Notes: generated by a model not told the origin, from the sequence alone. Shown: positions 11,296-25,720, counted from the first letter of the stretch. The stretch is DNA of 64,000 nt from Limnomonas spitsbergensis (GCA_037349105.1 JAYJMM010000120.1:3600001-3664000), one strand, 5' to 3'. Numbers and translations are program-made.

Positions 11296-11951
11296 ACACG
11301 TCCCTGACTACGTTATCCGAATCGTCCGATCGATCAGCAATTCAGCACGAGCTCAGGAAATCCAGCCTTCACCCGGGGAACCCTGAGCCAAACTCGCCAA
11401 ATTCTGCATACCGACGGTATCAGGCAAGGTTGCAGATGTAAAGGGCAAGGGGGGAAACTTGAGGGGATATTAGTTATGCATGGCAACTACCGACTGGGTT
11501 GTTACTGTGTGGACAGTTCAGGATTTGGGGACTGCATCAGTCATTGACTGTTTGGCCGCAGCAATTTGCATGGTCCTTAGTCCTAACTAATATACATGCA
11601 TGCATGGCTACTTTGGGGGGGGGGGTCTGCCATTTGAGCATGCATGGGGGCTGTCTGCTGGCATGCAACCATCTTCATGTCTTTGTATGCCAGTATGTTT
11701 TTGCCAGTGATGTGCCTAAAACAAAATTTTGACTGCAAACTAGTGATAGTCCAAGCCCGCCGTATCGAGGCGGAGCGGATCAGACCGGAGCAGAAGCGTA
11801 TCCGGATCGTGCTACCTTGGTAAATAAGGGCAGGTGTTGTGCACCGCTGCACCCACCTAATGGGTACAGTAAATAAGGGCCAGCCGAACTTTTCATTCTT
11901 CTTGACCGTTCCTTCCTTGTTTGTCTTGCCTACGTTTGGTGACTAGTTTAC
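11296..11951. other. no gene seen
   Basis: A G-run lies at 11616-11625. A segment resembling the 10.9-kb and 33.8-kb short dispersed element (GGAGCGGATCAGACCGGAGC) is at about 11770-11830. The short ORFs lack supporting signals. Confidence 0.4.
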
Positions 11952-12665
11952 ATGTCTGTTACCAATGTATGTGCTCGTGGTGGGGCAGACACGGCCTCGC
12001 TCACGTTGGTTTTGGACTTTTTTCACCGAAAGTCCATACTGCACAGTACGTGCAAGGGTACGTGTCTTGCACTCGCGTTGCGCTGCTTTAAGCGCAAATT
12101 CGTTGAACAAGTTAGGCGTGGTTACAAGGCCGACCGGGCGAAGCTCGAGTCGCATCTCCGACAGTCGAACCGGGACAAGGAGGCAGCTCAGGAGGAGGTA
12201 TGGCAGCTCACCAAGGTGCTGACAGAGAAGGAGGAGCTGGTGGAGGGCATGCGGGCTCAGATGATGAAGAGCAGCCACGCTGAAGAGTACACCCTGCTCC
12301 AGAAGGTATTCAACAGCGAGAAGGTTGTCGCTGCCATCCCGGAGCAGCCAGACATGATGGCCTTCCTGTCAGATCAGCTGAGGTGCGTGATTGAGTGGGT
12401 ATGGAGAGGAATTTCACATAATGGTATGTATAGTGCCCAGAGTAACGCCCATATTCCATCCTTCACATATCAGCTGGGTTTGCGGCGGCCCAGGGGCGAA
12501 GTTCCATTACCCGGTGGCCTTCTTCTTCACCAACGGAGTCACCGGGGCCCAACTGCTTGCATTGCTGCTGGAGGGGATCAGGCGGCTTGCCCTCCACAAC
12601 ACCCCCTTCCACGTCAACTGGATGGTCTGTGACGGAGCCTCTGACAACCGTAGTACCGTACCATG
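11952..12665 (+). pseudogene. P-element/THAP9-like transposase, 5' exons of a truncated copy
   Basis: Exon 1 (about 11952-12382) encodes a basic N-terminal stretch (FKRKFVEQVRRGY) and then a coiled coil rich in E, K, L and Q (residues about 60-115). A donor CTGAG|GTGCGTG at 12383 and acceptor CACATATCAG at 12471-12473 join in phase to exon 2. Exon 2 reads GAKFHYPVAFFFTNGVTG and then ...NWMVCDGASDNR. The order 'KYPVAYFFT..G', a helical stretch, and 'CDGASxNR' matches the RNase H-like core of P-element transposases such as THAP9. The reading frame is lost at about 12665 and a 23-bp minisatellite follows, so the catalytic core is incomplete. No zinc finger of the THAP type was found upstream. 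The splice join is inferred from phase and consensus. Confidence 0.62.
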
Positions 12666-12777
12666 ATGAACATCTATCAGCTGCTCTGGTCGAGCCTACT
12701 CATGTCCCTGAGCTTTGAAGTGTGTTGCAAGGGTGCAACAAGTCGCACGCACACAGCCTCTGATGTCTAATCCGAAA

Positions 12778-13056
12778 CCCAAACCCAGCCTGTTTCTGGA
12801 CCCGAACCCAGCCTGTTTCTGGACCCGAACCCAGCCTGTTTCTGGACCCGAACCCAGCCTGTTTCTGGACCCGAACCCAGCCTGTTTCTGGACCCGAACC
12901 CAGCCTGTTTCTGGACCCGAACCCAGCCTGTTTCTGGACCCAAACCCAGCCTGTTTCTGGACCCGAACCCAGCCTGTTTCTGGACCCAAACCCAGCATGT
13001 TTCTGGACCCGAACCCAGCATGTGTCTGGACCCAAACCCAGCCTGTTTCTGGACCC
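12778..13056 (+). repeat. 23-bp minisatellite, about 12 copies
   Basis: The unit is built on GAACCCAGCCTGTTTCTGG with CCC, repeated every 23 bp with only a few C/A or C/T differences. Because 23 is not a multiple of 3, the repeat keeps several frames open on both strands, which explains overlapping ORFs of about 100 codons here. It degrades into CCCTAACCCCTGAACCCTAAG at the right end. Confidence 0.95.
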
Positions 13057-13708
13057 TAACCCCTGAACCCTAAGCCAGCCCGCTTATAAATGTTAACCCA
13101 GTCCGATCCTCAACCCTGCACCAACCTGGTTTTAAACCCCAACCCCAGCCCCGCCCCGCCCTACCCTCCCCTGCCCCCGCACATGCACCCGCCCCCTCCC
13201 TACCCTGTCTCAGTGGCCGTATGACGCTCACCGTTGGTCGCTCAATGCTCCTCCTGAATCATTAAGGTTTACGGAGCAGACAGATGACCCCTGCTCTATA
13301 AAAAGTAATGCACCGGTAGACACCATTAGACAGCGCATGATTGTGCTACATATACTATCGCTTTATTTCGATTCGGTCGCGCATGCTGCAACGCAACGAC
13401 GGAGTAGCAAATCGTCACGTGGCCTTCTGTGTGCCGGGACAGCCAGTCGACTTCTATAGAACCAGCAGAGTTTATCAGCGGTTTAAGTCAAGGAGAATGA
13501 GCACAGTGGCTAAAAAAACAAGGCTGTGAAGTATTGTCCAGCTGGCGTTTGAGGACTTAGGGGACGGCCTATATATGGGACGCTACTGGACCCTAAGGTT
13601 GCATCAGGTCGATGCCGCTGGCCACCGCGCTGGTCCCGATCTGCGCCATGAACGTCTGACCTAGTTTTCAAATCCGTGCGCTGTGCACAGTGTTACTACC
13701 AAACATAC

Positions 13709-16655
<2,947 letters not shown>

Positions 16656-16799
16656 AACCAGAGAGAGGGAGGACACTTCCCCAATATGCGAGGAAGGACG
16701 GACACCTTAAAGTGTGATTATATAGAGAGGGACAAGTATGAAAGAAGGTTTCTAGAGAGTCAAACCCATTCTACAATTTGTTAACGTATAGGTTATGGC

Positions 16800-18150
16800 A
16801 GTACCTATACCGCATATGCGATTTCCTGTGCCCTCCGGTGGGTGCAGCGCAACTGCCTGCATTTCCTGTGCCATACCACTGGGTGCAGCGCAACCGCCTG
16901 CATTTCCTGTGCCCTTCCGGTTGGTGCAGCGCAACCGCCTGCATTTCCTGTGCCCTACCGGTTGGTGCAGCGCAACTGCCTGCATATCCTGTGCCCCACT
17001 GGTGGGCGCAGCGCAACCGCTTGCACTTCCTGTGCCCCACTGGTGGGCGCAGTGCAACCGCCTGCATTTCCTGTGCCCTACTTGTGGGTGCTGTGCAACC
17101 GCCTGCATTTCCTGTGCCCTCCGGTGGGTGTAGCACAACCGCCTGCATTTCTTGCGCCCTACCGGTGGGTGCAGCACAACCGCCTGCATTTCCTGTGCCC
17201 TCCGGTGGGTGTAGCGCAACTGCCTGCATTTCCTGTGCCATACCAGTGGGTGCAGCGCAACCGCCTGCATTTCCTGCGCCCTACCGGTTGGTGCAGCGCA
17301 ACCACCTGCATTTCCTGTGCCCTCCCGGTTGGTGCAGCGCAACCGCCTGCATTTCCAGTGCCCCACTGGTGGGAGCAGCGCAACCGCTTGCACTTCCTGT
17401 GCCCTACCGGTTGGTGCAGCGCAACCGCCTGCATTTCCTGTGCCCCACTCGTGGGTGCAGCGCAACCGCCTGCTTTCCTGTGCCCTACTGGTGGGTGCTG
17501 CGCAACCGCATGCATTTCCTGTGCCCTACTGGTGGGTGCAGCGCAACTGCCTGCATTTCCTGTGCCCTACTGGTGGGTGCTGCGCAACCGCCTGCATTTC
17601 CTGTGCCCTCTAGTGGGTGTAGCACAACCGCCTGCATTTCTTGCGCCCTACCGGTGGGTGCAGCGCAACCGCCTGCATTTCCTGTGCCCTCCGGTGGGTG
17701 TAGCGCAACTGCCTGCATTTCCTGTGCCATACCAGTGGGTGCAGCGCAACCGCCTGCATTTCCTGTGCCCTACCGGTTGGTGCAGCGCAACCGCCTGCAT
17801 TTCCTGCGCCCTCCCGGTTGGTACAGCGCAACCGCCTGCATTTCCAGTGCCCCACAGGTGGGAGCAGCGCAACCGCTTGCACTTCCTGTGCCCTACCGGT
17901 TGGTGCAGCGCAACCGCCTGCATTTCCTGTGCCCCACTCGTGGGTGCAGCGCAACCGCCTGCTTTCCTGTGCCCTACTGGTGGGTGCTGCGCAACCGCAT
18001 GCATTTCCTGTGCCCTACTGGTGGGTGCAGCGCAACTGCCTGCATTTCCTGTGCCCTACTGGTGGGTGCTGCGCAACCGCCTGCATTTGCTGTGCCCTAC
18101 CGGTGGGTGTAGCGCAACTGCCTGCATTTCCTGTGCCCTACCGGTACCCA
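16800..18150 (+). repeat. 41-bp satellite, about 33 copies, with a 489-bp higher-order repeat
   Basis: Units are 41 bp (some 40-42), with core GCATTTCCTGTGCCCTACC and GGTGCAGCGCAACCGCCT. Units carry distinctive variants (TTGG/GTGG, CACT/TACC, GCTGCGC). The variant order over about 17125-17613 repeats at 17614-18102, a 489-bp higher-order period of 12 units. Many units contain the palindrome ACCGGT. Open frames of over 440 codons on both strands reflect this periodicity and are not called genes. The array starts about 150 bp after the CENH3 stop codon. Confidence 0.95.
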
Positions 18151-18798
18151 TGCAACATGGTGCCCACTAGCTAGGGCCAGTGGGCAGCAAGCCTAGATAG
18201 GAAATGAAGGAATAGAGATGGACCGCTGCATGACCGCAATCTGCATGCTGCGGAGATGCGGCCGGGCATTGCATCTTAATTTGCTCAATACAACGCTCAC
18301 CTTTCCTAAAGCAATCTTAAATGTCGGGCGGATGAGCGTCACATGATTTACTGCCCTTTCTACACACCTTCGATTTCAATTTCAACCTTTCTTTCCATAA
18401 TGACCTAGAGGATGAGGATGAGGCCATGAAACGGTGCGCAAATGGAAGATAGGGCAAACTAAATGCAGAGGTTTCTGCATCTATGTTATGGAAGAAATTT
18501 GGTTCTCTTATCTTTCAGTGGATGAAAAGAGAGAATTATCTCAAAACTTTGCCAAATCTCCCGTCTCCCCCCTAATTTTCTAGGTGGTGCTCAACCGAAC
18601 TCTATCGCACCCACGTCAAGTTTTATGACTGGGGCTTATCTTCTGCACTATGGGGTTCATTCCCACGCCACTGTCGTGGTTGTGTGCTAGTTGCTTGCCC
18701 AGGCGGGTCACTGGTTTTCGCGTTATGTCCTAGTGTATCAAGTGCATGTACCGGTTTACGGGCACATGTACCCATGCATCAAATGTGATGCTCTGATT
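18151..18798. other. no gene seen
   Basis: Single-copy sequence follows the 41-bp array. No exon with supporting splice sites or motif was recognised. Confidence 0.45.
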
Positions 18799-18962
18799 GC
18801 ATGCTGCGCCACTCCCCCCTCCCTCCCTAATGCGCTGCCTGCATGCTGCACCATCGCCCCCCTTCCTCCCTAATGCGCTGCCTGCATGCTGCGCCACTGC
18901 CCCCCTCCCTCCCTAATGCACTGCCTGCATGTTGCGCCACTTCCCCCCTCCCTCCCTAATTC
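18799..18962 (+). repeat. 42-43-bp tandem repeat, about 4 copies
   Basis: GCATGCTGCGCCACT and CCCTCCCTCCCTAATGCGCT recur starting at 18799, 18841, 18884 and 18927. The sequence is distinct from both the 41-bp and the 43-bp satellites. Confidence 0.92.
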
Positions 18963-19079
18963 CTTCTACCTACAGGTGGAATGTGCAGCTTTTGTTAATG
19001 CGGGCTGGGTTCCATCATCTCCATGCATGCCATTCTTGCTTAGGACATGCTTCTTAATGCTGCCCAGATTGCTCCCCGG

Positions 19080-19590
19080 TGTTGTGCTCCGGCAGCTTCC
19101 CAATGCTGTGAATGGCACTGCCAATATTGGCACTCCGGTAGCTTCCCAATAATGCGAGTTGCACTGCCAATACTGGCATCCCAGTAGCGTCCCAATGATG
19201 CATACTGCACTGCCAGTACTTCCCCGGTAGCGTCCCAATACTGCACTTTGCACCGTCAAAACTGGCATCCCGGTGGCGTCCAGATGCTGCACATTGCAAT
19301 GCCAGTACTGCCCCGTTAACGACCCAATGCTGCTCATTGCACTTTTAAAACTGCCCCGGTAGCTTCCCAATGCTGCACATTGCATTGCAAATACTTGCAT
19401 CCCGGTACGTCCCAATGCTGCACATTGCACTGCAAATACTGGCCTCCCGGTAGCGTCCCAACTAATGCTGCACTTTGCACTGCCAAAAATGCCCCGGGAG
19501 CTTTTCAATGCTGCACATTGCACAGCCAATCCGGTAGCGAATTGCATTGCCGATAAGGACACCCTAGTACAATGCTGCACATGGCACTGC
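19080..19590 (+). repeat. 43-bp satellite block A', inverted relative to block A
   Basis: About 12 units read GCGTCCCAATGCTGCACATT followed by GCACTGCCA on the + strand. Unit by unit, the block matches the reverse complement of about 2150-2620, including the rare variants ending GGAGTGCCAATATTGGCAGT and the AGCACTA/GTTGTGCT boundary. It is therefore an inverted copy of the right end of block A and not merely the same family. Confidence 0.85.
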
Positions 19591-19941
19591 CAGTAATGCC
19601 CCACGCCACCGGTTCGTGGTTGCGTGTTGGTTGCTTGCCCAGGGATTTTCGCTGGGATTTTCGCCTGCTGTCTTACTTAATTTCGTGCTCGTACTGGCTT
19701 AGAATCACGCAGGCTCCGCTGGACTGTATAAACTTCACAATACCCCATCCCAATCATAATTCAGTAATTCACAGTTTAGTGTCCAGGCCAGTGTTGGAGC
19801 ACAGTGTAGCACATGCTCATCATCCATTGCTTCCTCAGCTTGACTCTCGCCTCAAGCATCCTGTGCCTGGTGACTGTCAGAGGCAGCCACTTCAGCGGTG
19901 CATGTGCCTCATCTTTGCCCTCACACACGATCCAGCATGTC

Positions 19942-20163
19942 TTAACCATGACAAGTACAATCTACAAATCTACTCTTACCGGCTGTATCCTTAGACGGGC
20001 ACTTGCCACGATTATGCCCCACTTCTCCGCAAATGCCGCACTTCCGAGGGGGTTGTGGCTGACGAGCAGCCATTGCATCTGCATGTACCAGGGCATTTGC
20101 AGGCAGTACATCAGTCTCACACCCAATTTCATCATTGATATGATTCACGGTGCTACCTAACAT
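19942..20163 (-). pseudogene. CCHC zinc-knuckle fragment (transposase or gag derived)
   Basis: A minus-strand frame carries RKCGICGEVGHNRGKCP, a perfect C-x2-C-x4-H-x4-C zinc knuckle, preceded by an Ala/Pro-rich stretch. A possible donor (GCCG|GTAAGAG) follows. Single C-terminal knuckles of this kind are typical of plant Mutator-like transposases and of retroelement gag proteins. There is no other recognisable domain in the neighbourhood, so this is probably a remnant. Confidence 0.5.
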
Positions 20164-20261
20164 GGCTCATCCTTACAACAATCAATGGCTTCTGCCCCAA
20201 TTTAGCGCATGCGTACCGGTATTCAGAGCTTGCTCAACAGTCAGTGTGCCCAGTCAGCTTA

Positions 20262-20467
20262 GAGCGGATTCACACCGGGCTGGTTTTGCTGAGTTTGGCC
20301 GGTTAGGGTACCTCGGATTCGCACGCAACCTGGGGTCGGACCCCCAGTTTCAGTTCGGCTGGTTTCGCATTGGTTTGGTTTCGCCAAACTGAGCTTCCCG
20401 CAAGAGGGATTCCTGACACCAAACCAACCAATCCAAACGGCGAACTGAACCAGGCGTGAATCGGCTC
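20262..20467. mobile_element. 206-bp Tourist-like MITE (PIF/Harbinger type)
   Basis: The ends GAGCGGATTCACACC and (reverse complement of the right end) GAGCCGATTCACGCC are imperfect inverted repeats. Further inverted similarity (GGTTTGGTTTCGCCAAAC-like) runs inwards. TTA flanks both sides (20259-20261 and 20468-20470). A 3-bp TTA/TAA target duplication with G-starting ends is the PIF/Harbinger pattern. There is no coding capacity. Confidence 0.72.
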
Positions 20468-21105
20468 TTAAAAAAGCTTCATATAATGCCACCTCATGAT
20501 GCGACAAATGCCTTTGCAAGGCCCATGTATGGGCTCGGCTATTGATAGCAACCAAAACACTGAAGCGCAAGACGTTAAGCCCAGAGGGGGTAAATCATCA
20601 ATCAATTGTTGTCACCTACCCCATAAAAGCCCAGCCCCCCTCCAAATGGGCGCATTCGGTGTATTTGTATCCTGTAACGTCTCTTTTGCCGCAGAATCAA
20701 GCGTTTCTGAGGGTGTAACCTTTCGGTATGAAAACAAAATCTTACAGTGTGGGAGGAGGCCGAATGTAAGTGTAAGTGATTTCGGCCCAAAATACACTGC
20801 TATTCTTGCCGCGTCGATTGTAATTTACACCGTAAGTACGTGGAACAGTAATTACAGTAACTACGGTGAATAAGTGGTCACAACACTGAGCGTGTGTCAT
20901 GCTGCGCCGTCCTCTATTATGAGCTGTGCTGGCCGCTCCGAGTGGCAGCCTTAGTTAGTGCACACACGAGCGCATGCACGCCCTTTCGCTTGTGCGGTTC
21001 CTGCTGATCACGCCCCGTTCAAACACACCTGTTCCACGAGATCGGGTTCCTCCACGCATCAGAATCGTGTTTTGAACAGAGGTTACACTGTGAAGAATAT
21101 CCAGG

Positions 21106-21167
21106 CCTTATCCATCCTTATAATCGACAATAAGGCCACAATAAGGCAAGAATAAGGATGGATAAGA
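21106..21167. repeat. 15-bp perfect inverted repeat near the transposon end
   Basis: CTTATCCATCCTTAT and ATAAGGATGGATAAG flank a 32-base interval, three bases inside the left terminal inverted repeat. The position suggests a subterminal structure for transposase binding, but no partner was seen at the right end. Confidence 0.75.
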
Positions 21168-21627
21168 CTTGTATTATATGGGATAAGCCGAGGATAAGAA
21201 TACTGCAAATCATGGGGATTACATCACTTAGGGTAAGCGCTGTTTAAGGAGTCCTCATAGCTCCTTATAACCATTATAAACGAAAAGCAAATCTTTATAT
21301 GTCTTTAAGGAGGTTTTAAGCTCCTTATAACCACTGTTAGGCGCAATTAAAATACCCTTAAACTCAAGCTTAAAATACCCTTAGACTCAGGCTTAAATTG
21401 CCCTTAAACTCTGGCTTGAAATGCCCTTAAACTCTGTATCCTTAACACACGCGTATCCATAGAGTCAGAATAAGGTGGTCATAAGCCCCTTATAACCATT
21501 ATAAACGAAAAGCAAATCTTTATCAGCTTCAAGGTGTCTTTAAGGCTGCCTTAATGCACGGCTTAAAGCTGCATGCCGACACTCATTTCAGTCCATCATA
21601 TCCAATTGTCCTCTTGCAAAAGATCCA

Positions 21628-23303
21628 CTATTCACTATCTGACACATCATCCTCCAAGTCACCAAACCCATTCTCCTCAGCAGCAGCAGCTACTCCAGCA
21701 TTCATCAGAGCATACTGCTGTCTCTGAAGGGGACGCAGGTTTCGCCTAGCCCCATCACCAGAAGAGTCGTCATCCTGAGGGCAGCAAAGAGGCAGCAAAT
21801 GCATTTTTCAAGATATGCGATGAAATTATAACAAGTAGCAAAGACATACCAATCACAACTAGTAATATCAGAGACACAAATATCGCAAGGATAAGCGAGG
21901 GAAAACATTGACCTGTTCCACATGCTCGGCCATGTCCGCCGTGTTGAGGGACTTGAGGCTGACCATATTGTGACCCTTCGCCGCCACGGGGCCGCCCGGG
22001 CCAAGGCCAAGGCGCTTCGCTGCCAGGTTGGCTTGTCTCCTCTTTCCCACCTCAGTTGCAGCAACATCGGAAGCGCTTGGCATCTTTGGCATCACACGAT
22101 CCTTCCCCTTCCTGCCGTTCTTCGCCTTCTTGCTTGCCCGATCTGCATGGGCTGGTTCTGGAACTGCCAAAGGTCCCATGGCTTGTTCAGGTGCAACGGC
22201 TGCCAGAACTGCCAGGGTGGCTGATGTGGTGCGGCGGCTGCATGGGCTGTTGGCTGAGCTTGCTGAATCATCTGGGCAGTTGTTGTCGTGGTAGTGGGCG
22301 GTGTTGCGTCTGGATACGTCAGTGTCCTCTTTGCTTTTGCTCTCTGTAAAGCATACAAATGCTAATTAAGGCCAACATGGTTTATTTGTTGTGTAACTAT
22401 TAAAGCAGATAATATACATGATCCACCTTTGTAGAAACTCATTTCAATCAAACAAGTCACAACACCTGGAACTCACCGCCATCAAGTCGGACAGTGCGTC
22501 GGGGATAATGTCAGGTGTTGCAGTTGTTGTGACCTGGGCCGTCGTTCTTGGCAGCATAGATGATCCCCTCAAAGATCTCACGCATGAGGTGGACCCCTTC
22601 AGGATTTGATACCTGTAGTTCTGATGCATACCCTTTCAGTGCAAGGTAAAACCTACATGCAGAGCAAAGCAGACATTTTGGGGCTGGAATGCAAACACAC
22701 CACTGTGGTTGAGCATGCCAGCACATGCATGGAAGTGGGTGGCAAATAAAACTCACCCTTCGTCGTGTCCCTTGGCCAGCAGTTATCTGCCAGCATGATT
22801 GCAATCTCCGTCGTGGCTCCTGTAACAATGAAGACATACATGATGAGAAGAGTAGATGATCGTTCATATACCGGTGTATCATGCCATACTGATAAATAAT
22901 TGTATTACTCACTAAGAGGAAACTCCTGAGCACGAGCTACGTTTCCCTAGTACTAATGATGCCTTATTACTCGCCTGACAGAGGGTTTCGTGTCCCTTGT
23001 CGTCGTTGCCTCTCCCTTGCGCGAGCGAGATCGGCTCTGCTGGCCCTCACACTGAAGTGCACCGCCTTTGGGAACTGCGGAGAATAAATACATTTAGTAC
23101 ACCCATAAACTAATGCCATGCACGTTTCACTCAGATCTGATCTGGCAGCTTCCAAAACTTACGCAGGGCAAGCTTCACCGCAGCCTTGACAGTAATAGAG
23201 GGCCGCTCCCCGTCGACGAAAGCATCCCCTAGGAAATCCAGAGTGTGGCTGTAACCACAACATAAGTCCGATACTATCTGCTGGGCAAATTGCTGGGGAT
23301 CCA
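21628..23303 (-). CDS. unrecognised multi-exon gene inside the CACTA-like element
   Basis: Exon-like segments on the minus strand include 23163-23303 (contains DFLGDAFVDGERPSITVKAA, strong donor GTAAGT), about 22975-23074 (basic, RSRSRSRKGEA), about 22770-22822 (EIAIMLADNCWPRD), about 22511-22665 (EGVHLMREIFEGIIYAAKN), about 22100-22345 (Q/P/T-rich), 21913-22170 (basic KKAKNGRKGKDR, donor CAG|GTCAATG) and the terminal exon 21628-21774 (acidic, EEN...DLEDDVSDSE, stop). Some junctions join in phase, others do not, so the model is incomplete or the gene is damaged. I recognise no family. Its place inside the inverted repeats suggests an element-encoded protein. Confidence 0.4.
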
Positions 23304-23709
23304 CTGTGCACTCTTCTCAGTTGATCGAAAGTGATAGCTCGTAGGAAACAATGGCCGTGGTTTTGGATAGGACATCCTTGATCATCCGAAGGACGTCGGT
23401 GGGGGACAAATTAGGAAGACTGGTTTGAGACAGGAACCGTCATTGTCGCCTGCGTGGATGAATAATCTTAAGCTTTTACTACCTCCCATTTAAAGCACCG
23501 AATGCAGAACAAGGCGCTGTGTTAGGCTAGCGCGGGTGCAAGTGGTGGAACCACATAGCAAATACGTGTCCACACCCTGTTCCACACCGTATGAATTCTT
23601 TCATACTTGACAAAACCACTGAATTCAGTGTTTTTGTCAAGTATGAAAAGGGTGTGGGAGTGGACATCAATCGACGACGACGTCAAGATCGTTAAGGTGG
23701 TGGAGGGTC

Positions 23710-23973
23710 TTGACCTGGACGTTTTCCAAGATGACTGCCCCAGAGCTAGGAGAATTTATGAAGCTTAGCGGGTACTACGTTGTCGAGCTTTTTGAAAGCA
23801 CAGAGGAAATGTTTACTTCTGGCCTGGGTGGCCTCTTCTCCAGTGCAGAAGACCTGGGATCCTATCTGTTCCAGCTTACCAAGGGGATGAAGGAAGAGGA
23901 TATCAACATCTTTGATGTAGTCGTCTGCACCAACAACGCCCGGGTGGATACATGTAGTTGGATGGTGCACTAG
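23710..23973 (+). CDS. unrecognised ORF within the CACTA-like element
   Basis: An 87-codon frame contains YYVVELFESTEEMF and an acidic KEEDINIF. In a second frame, just upstream and overlapping, VKIVKVVEGLDLDVFQDD also looks coding, so a frameshift or splice may join them. No family was recognised. Confidence 0.25.
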   Translation: MTWTFSKMTAPELGEFMKLSGYYVVELFESTEEMFTSGLGGLFSSAEDLGSYLFQLTKGMKEEDINIFDVVVCTNNARVDTCSWMVH

Positions 23974-24340
23974 TAGGGGAATAAGGTAGCCCAGAGGCCA
24001 TTGATAACACATCAGTGATGCGCTGCAAAGTGGAAGCCAATCAATATCACTGCCGTTCCAGCTAACTTGTGTTGAGAGGTTCCTTCATGGATGTACATGT
24101 AGCAGTGTAATGGTGCACAAGTAGGAGATTGTAGCCCAATAGCCATTGATAACACAACAGTGATGCACTCCAAAGTAGAAGCCAATCAATTAATGTCGCC
24201 TCCTTTACAGCCCACTTGTGTTAAGAGGTTCCTTCATGGAAACATGTAGTAGTGTAATGGTGCACAAGTAGGAGATTGTAGCCCAATAGCCATTGATAAC
24301 ACAGCAAAGATGCGCTGCAAAGTAGAAGCCAATCAATTAA
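23945..24340 (+). repeat. 147-148-bp tandem repeat, about 2.6 copies
   Basis: GGTGCAC markers lie at 23964, 24112 and 24259. Units share GCCATTGATAACACA, AGAAGCCAATCAAT and AGAGGTTCCTTCATGG. Confidence 0.85.
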
Positions 24341-24619
24341 TATGTGTAACATAATTGATACAATAGTCAAAACATGGCACATGGCCTTTCGATGGTCCCA
24401 CCATACGTCATGGCATGGCCTTCGAGATTGTATAGTGTAAGAATATTACCGGCAGAACTCTTGACCAGATTGCAACGAACATGATGTGAGAGCACACTGT
24501 GCCGAGTTTTTGCAGTCCGGCACAAGCCTTTTAGCATGTGTATTGCCAATCGGATTGTCTGTGTAAGAGAGCTTTACCATTACAATCACTAACTGTCTCC
24601 GTATGTTGGCAGTAATGTC

Positions 24620-25720
24620 AGCGCCTGTCAAGCGCATTGAGGGGGATCCTGTCGCTGCCACCGCTGCCGCTGTTGCGCCGGGTGTTGCTCCCAGGTGCAT
24701 GCCTCCCAAACGCAGCGGGGGGGATCCCTGTTGCTGCCACTGCTGCCGTTGTTGCACCGTGTGCCGCTCCCAGCTGCCTGCCAAGCGCAGCGGCCAAGCG
24801 CAACGGCCAGTCAAGCGCAGCGAGGGGGGGGCCTGCTTCCTCCACCACTGCCACTGTTGCGCCGGGGGGCGGTCCCAACAGCCTGCCAAGCGCAGCGGCG
24901 GGGATTCCTGTCGCTACCACCGCTGCCGTTGTTGCGCCGGGTGCCGCTCCTAGCTGCCTGCCAAGCGTAGCGGGGGGGATCCCTGTCGCTGCCACCGTTG
25001 TTGCTGTTGCGCCGGGTGCTGCTCCCAGCTGCTTGCAGAGCGCAGCGGGGACGATGCCTGCCGTTGCCACCGCTGCCGTTGTTGCGTTGGGTGCCGCTCA
25101 CAAACGCCTCTTAAGCCCAGCCAGGGAGGCCCTGCTGATGCCACCGCTGCTACTGTTGCACCGGGTGCCGCTCCAAACGGCCTGTCAAGCGCAGCGAGGG
25201 GGGGCCTTGCCTCCGCCACCGCTTCCGCTATTGCGCTGGTTGCTCCCAGCTGCCTGCCAAGTGCAGCGAGGGGAGCCTTGCAGCTGCCACTGCTGCTGCA
25301 GTTGTGTTGGGTGCCGCTCACAGCAGCCTGTCAAGTGCAGCGAGGGAGGGCCCTGCTTCAGCCACCGCTGCCGCTGATGCGCTGGGTGCCGCTCTCAGCG
25401 GCCTGTCAAGCGCAGCGAGGGGGGGTTTGCATCTGCCACCGCTGCTGTCTTTGGGCCGGGTGCCCCTCCCAGTGGCCTGCCAAGCACAACTAGGGGGGCC
25501 TTGCAGCTGACACCACTGCTGCTGTTGCGCCGGGTGCCGCTCTCAAAGGCATGCCAAGCGCAGTGAGGGGCATCCCTTCTGCTGCCACCATTGCTGCTGT
25601 TGCACCTTGTGCTCCTACAAGCGTACAGTCAAGCGCAGCGACGGGGTTTCTTACTTCCGCCACCGCTGCCACTGTTGCACGGGGTGCCGCTCCCAGCAGC
25701 CTGCCAAACGCAGCGAGGGG
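24620..25720 (+). repeat. about 75-bp GC-rich minisatellite, about 14 copies
   Basis: Units contain CTGCCAAGCGCAGCG, G-run, CTGTCGCTGCCACCGCTGCC and GTTGCGCCGGGTGCCGCTCC. The spacing is 72-75 bp. A 75-bp unit equals 25 codons, so frames stay open on both strands and read as Ala/Pro/Val-rich peptides. The codon-periodic unit could be a coding repeat of the element gene, but no splice or start evidence supports translation. Confidence 0.9.

Noticed and set aside
12696..13059. Repetitive ORFs on both strands (FLDPNPAC / GSRNRLGSGPETG types)
   Set aside because: Shadows of the 23-bp minisatellite.
16778..18170. Two forward ORFs of over 440 codons rich in Cys, Pro and Ala, and reverse ORFs of over 230 codons
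   Set aside because: Produced by the 41-bp satellite, which lacks stops in several frames; both strands are equally open.
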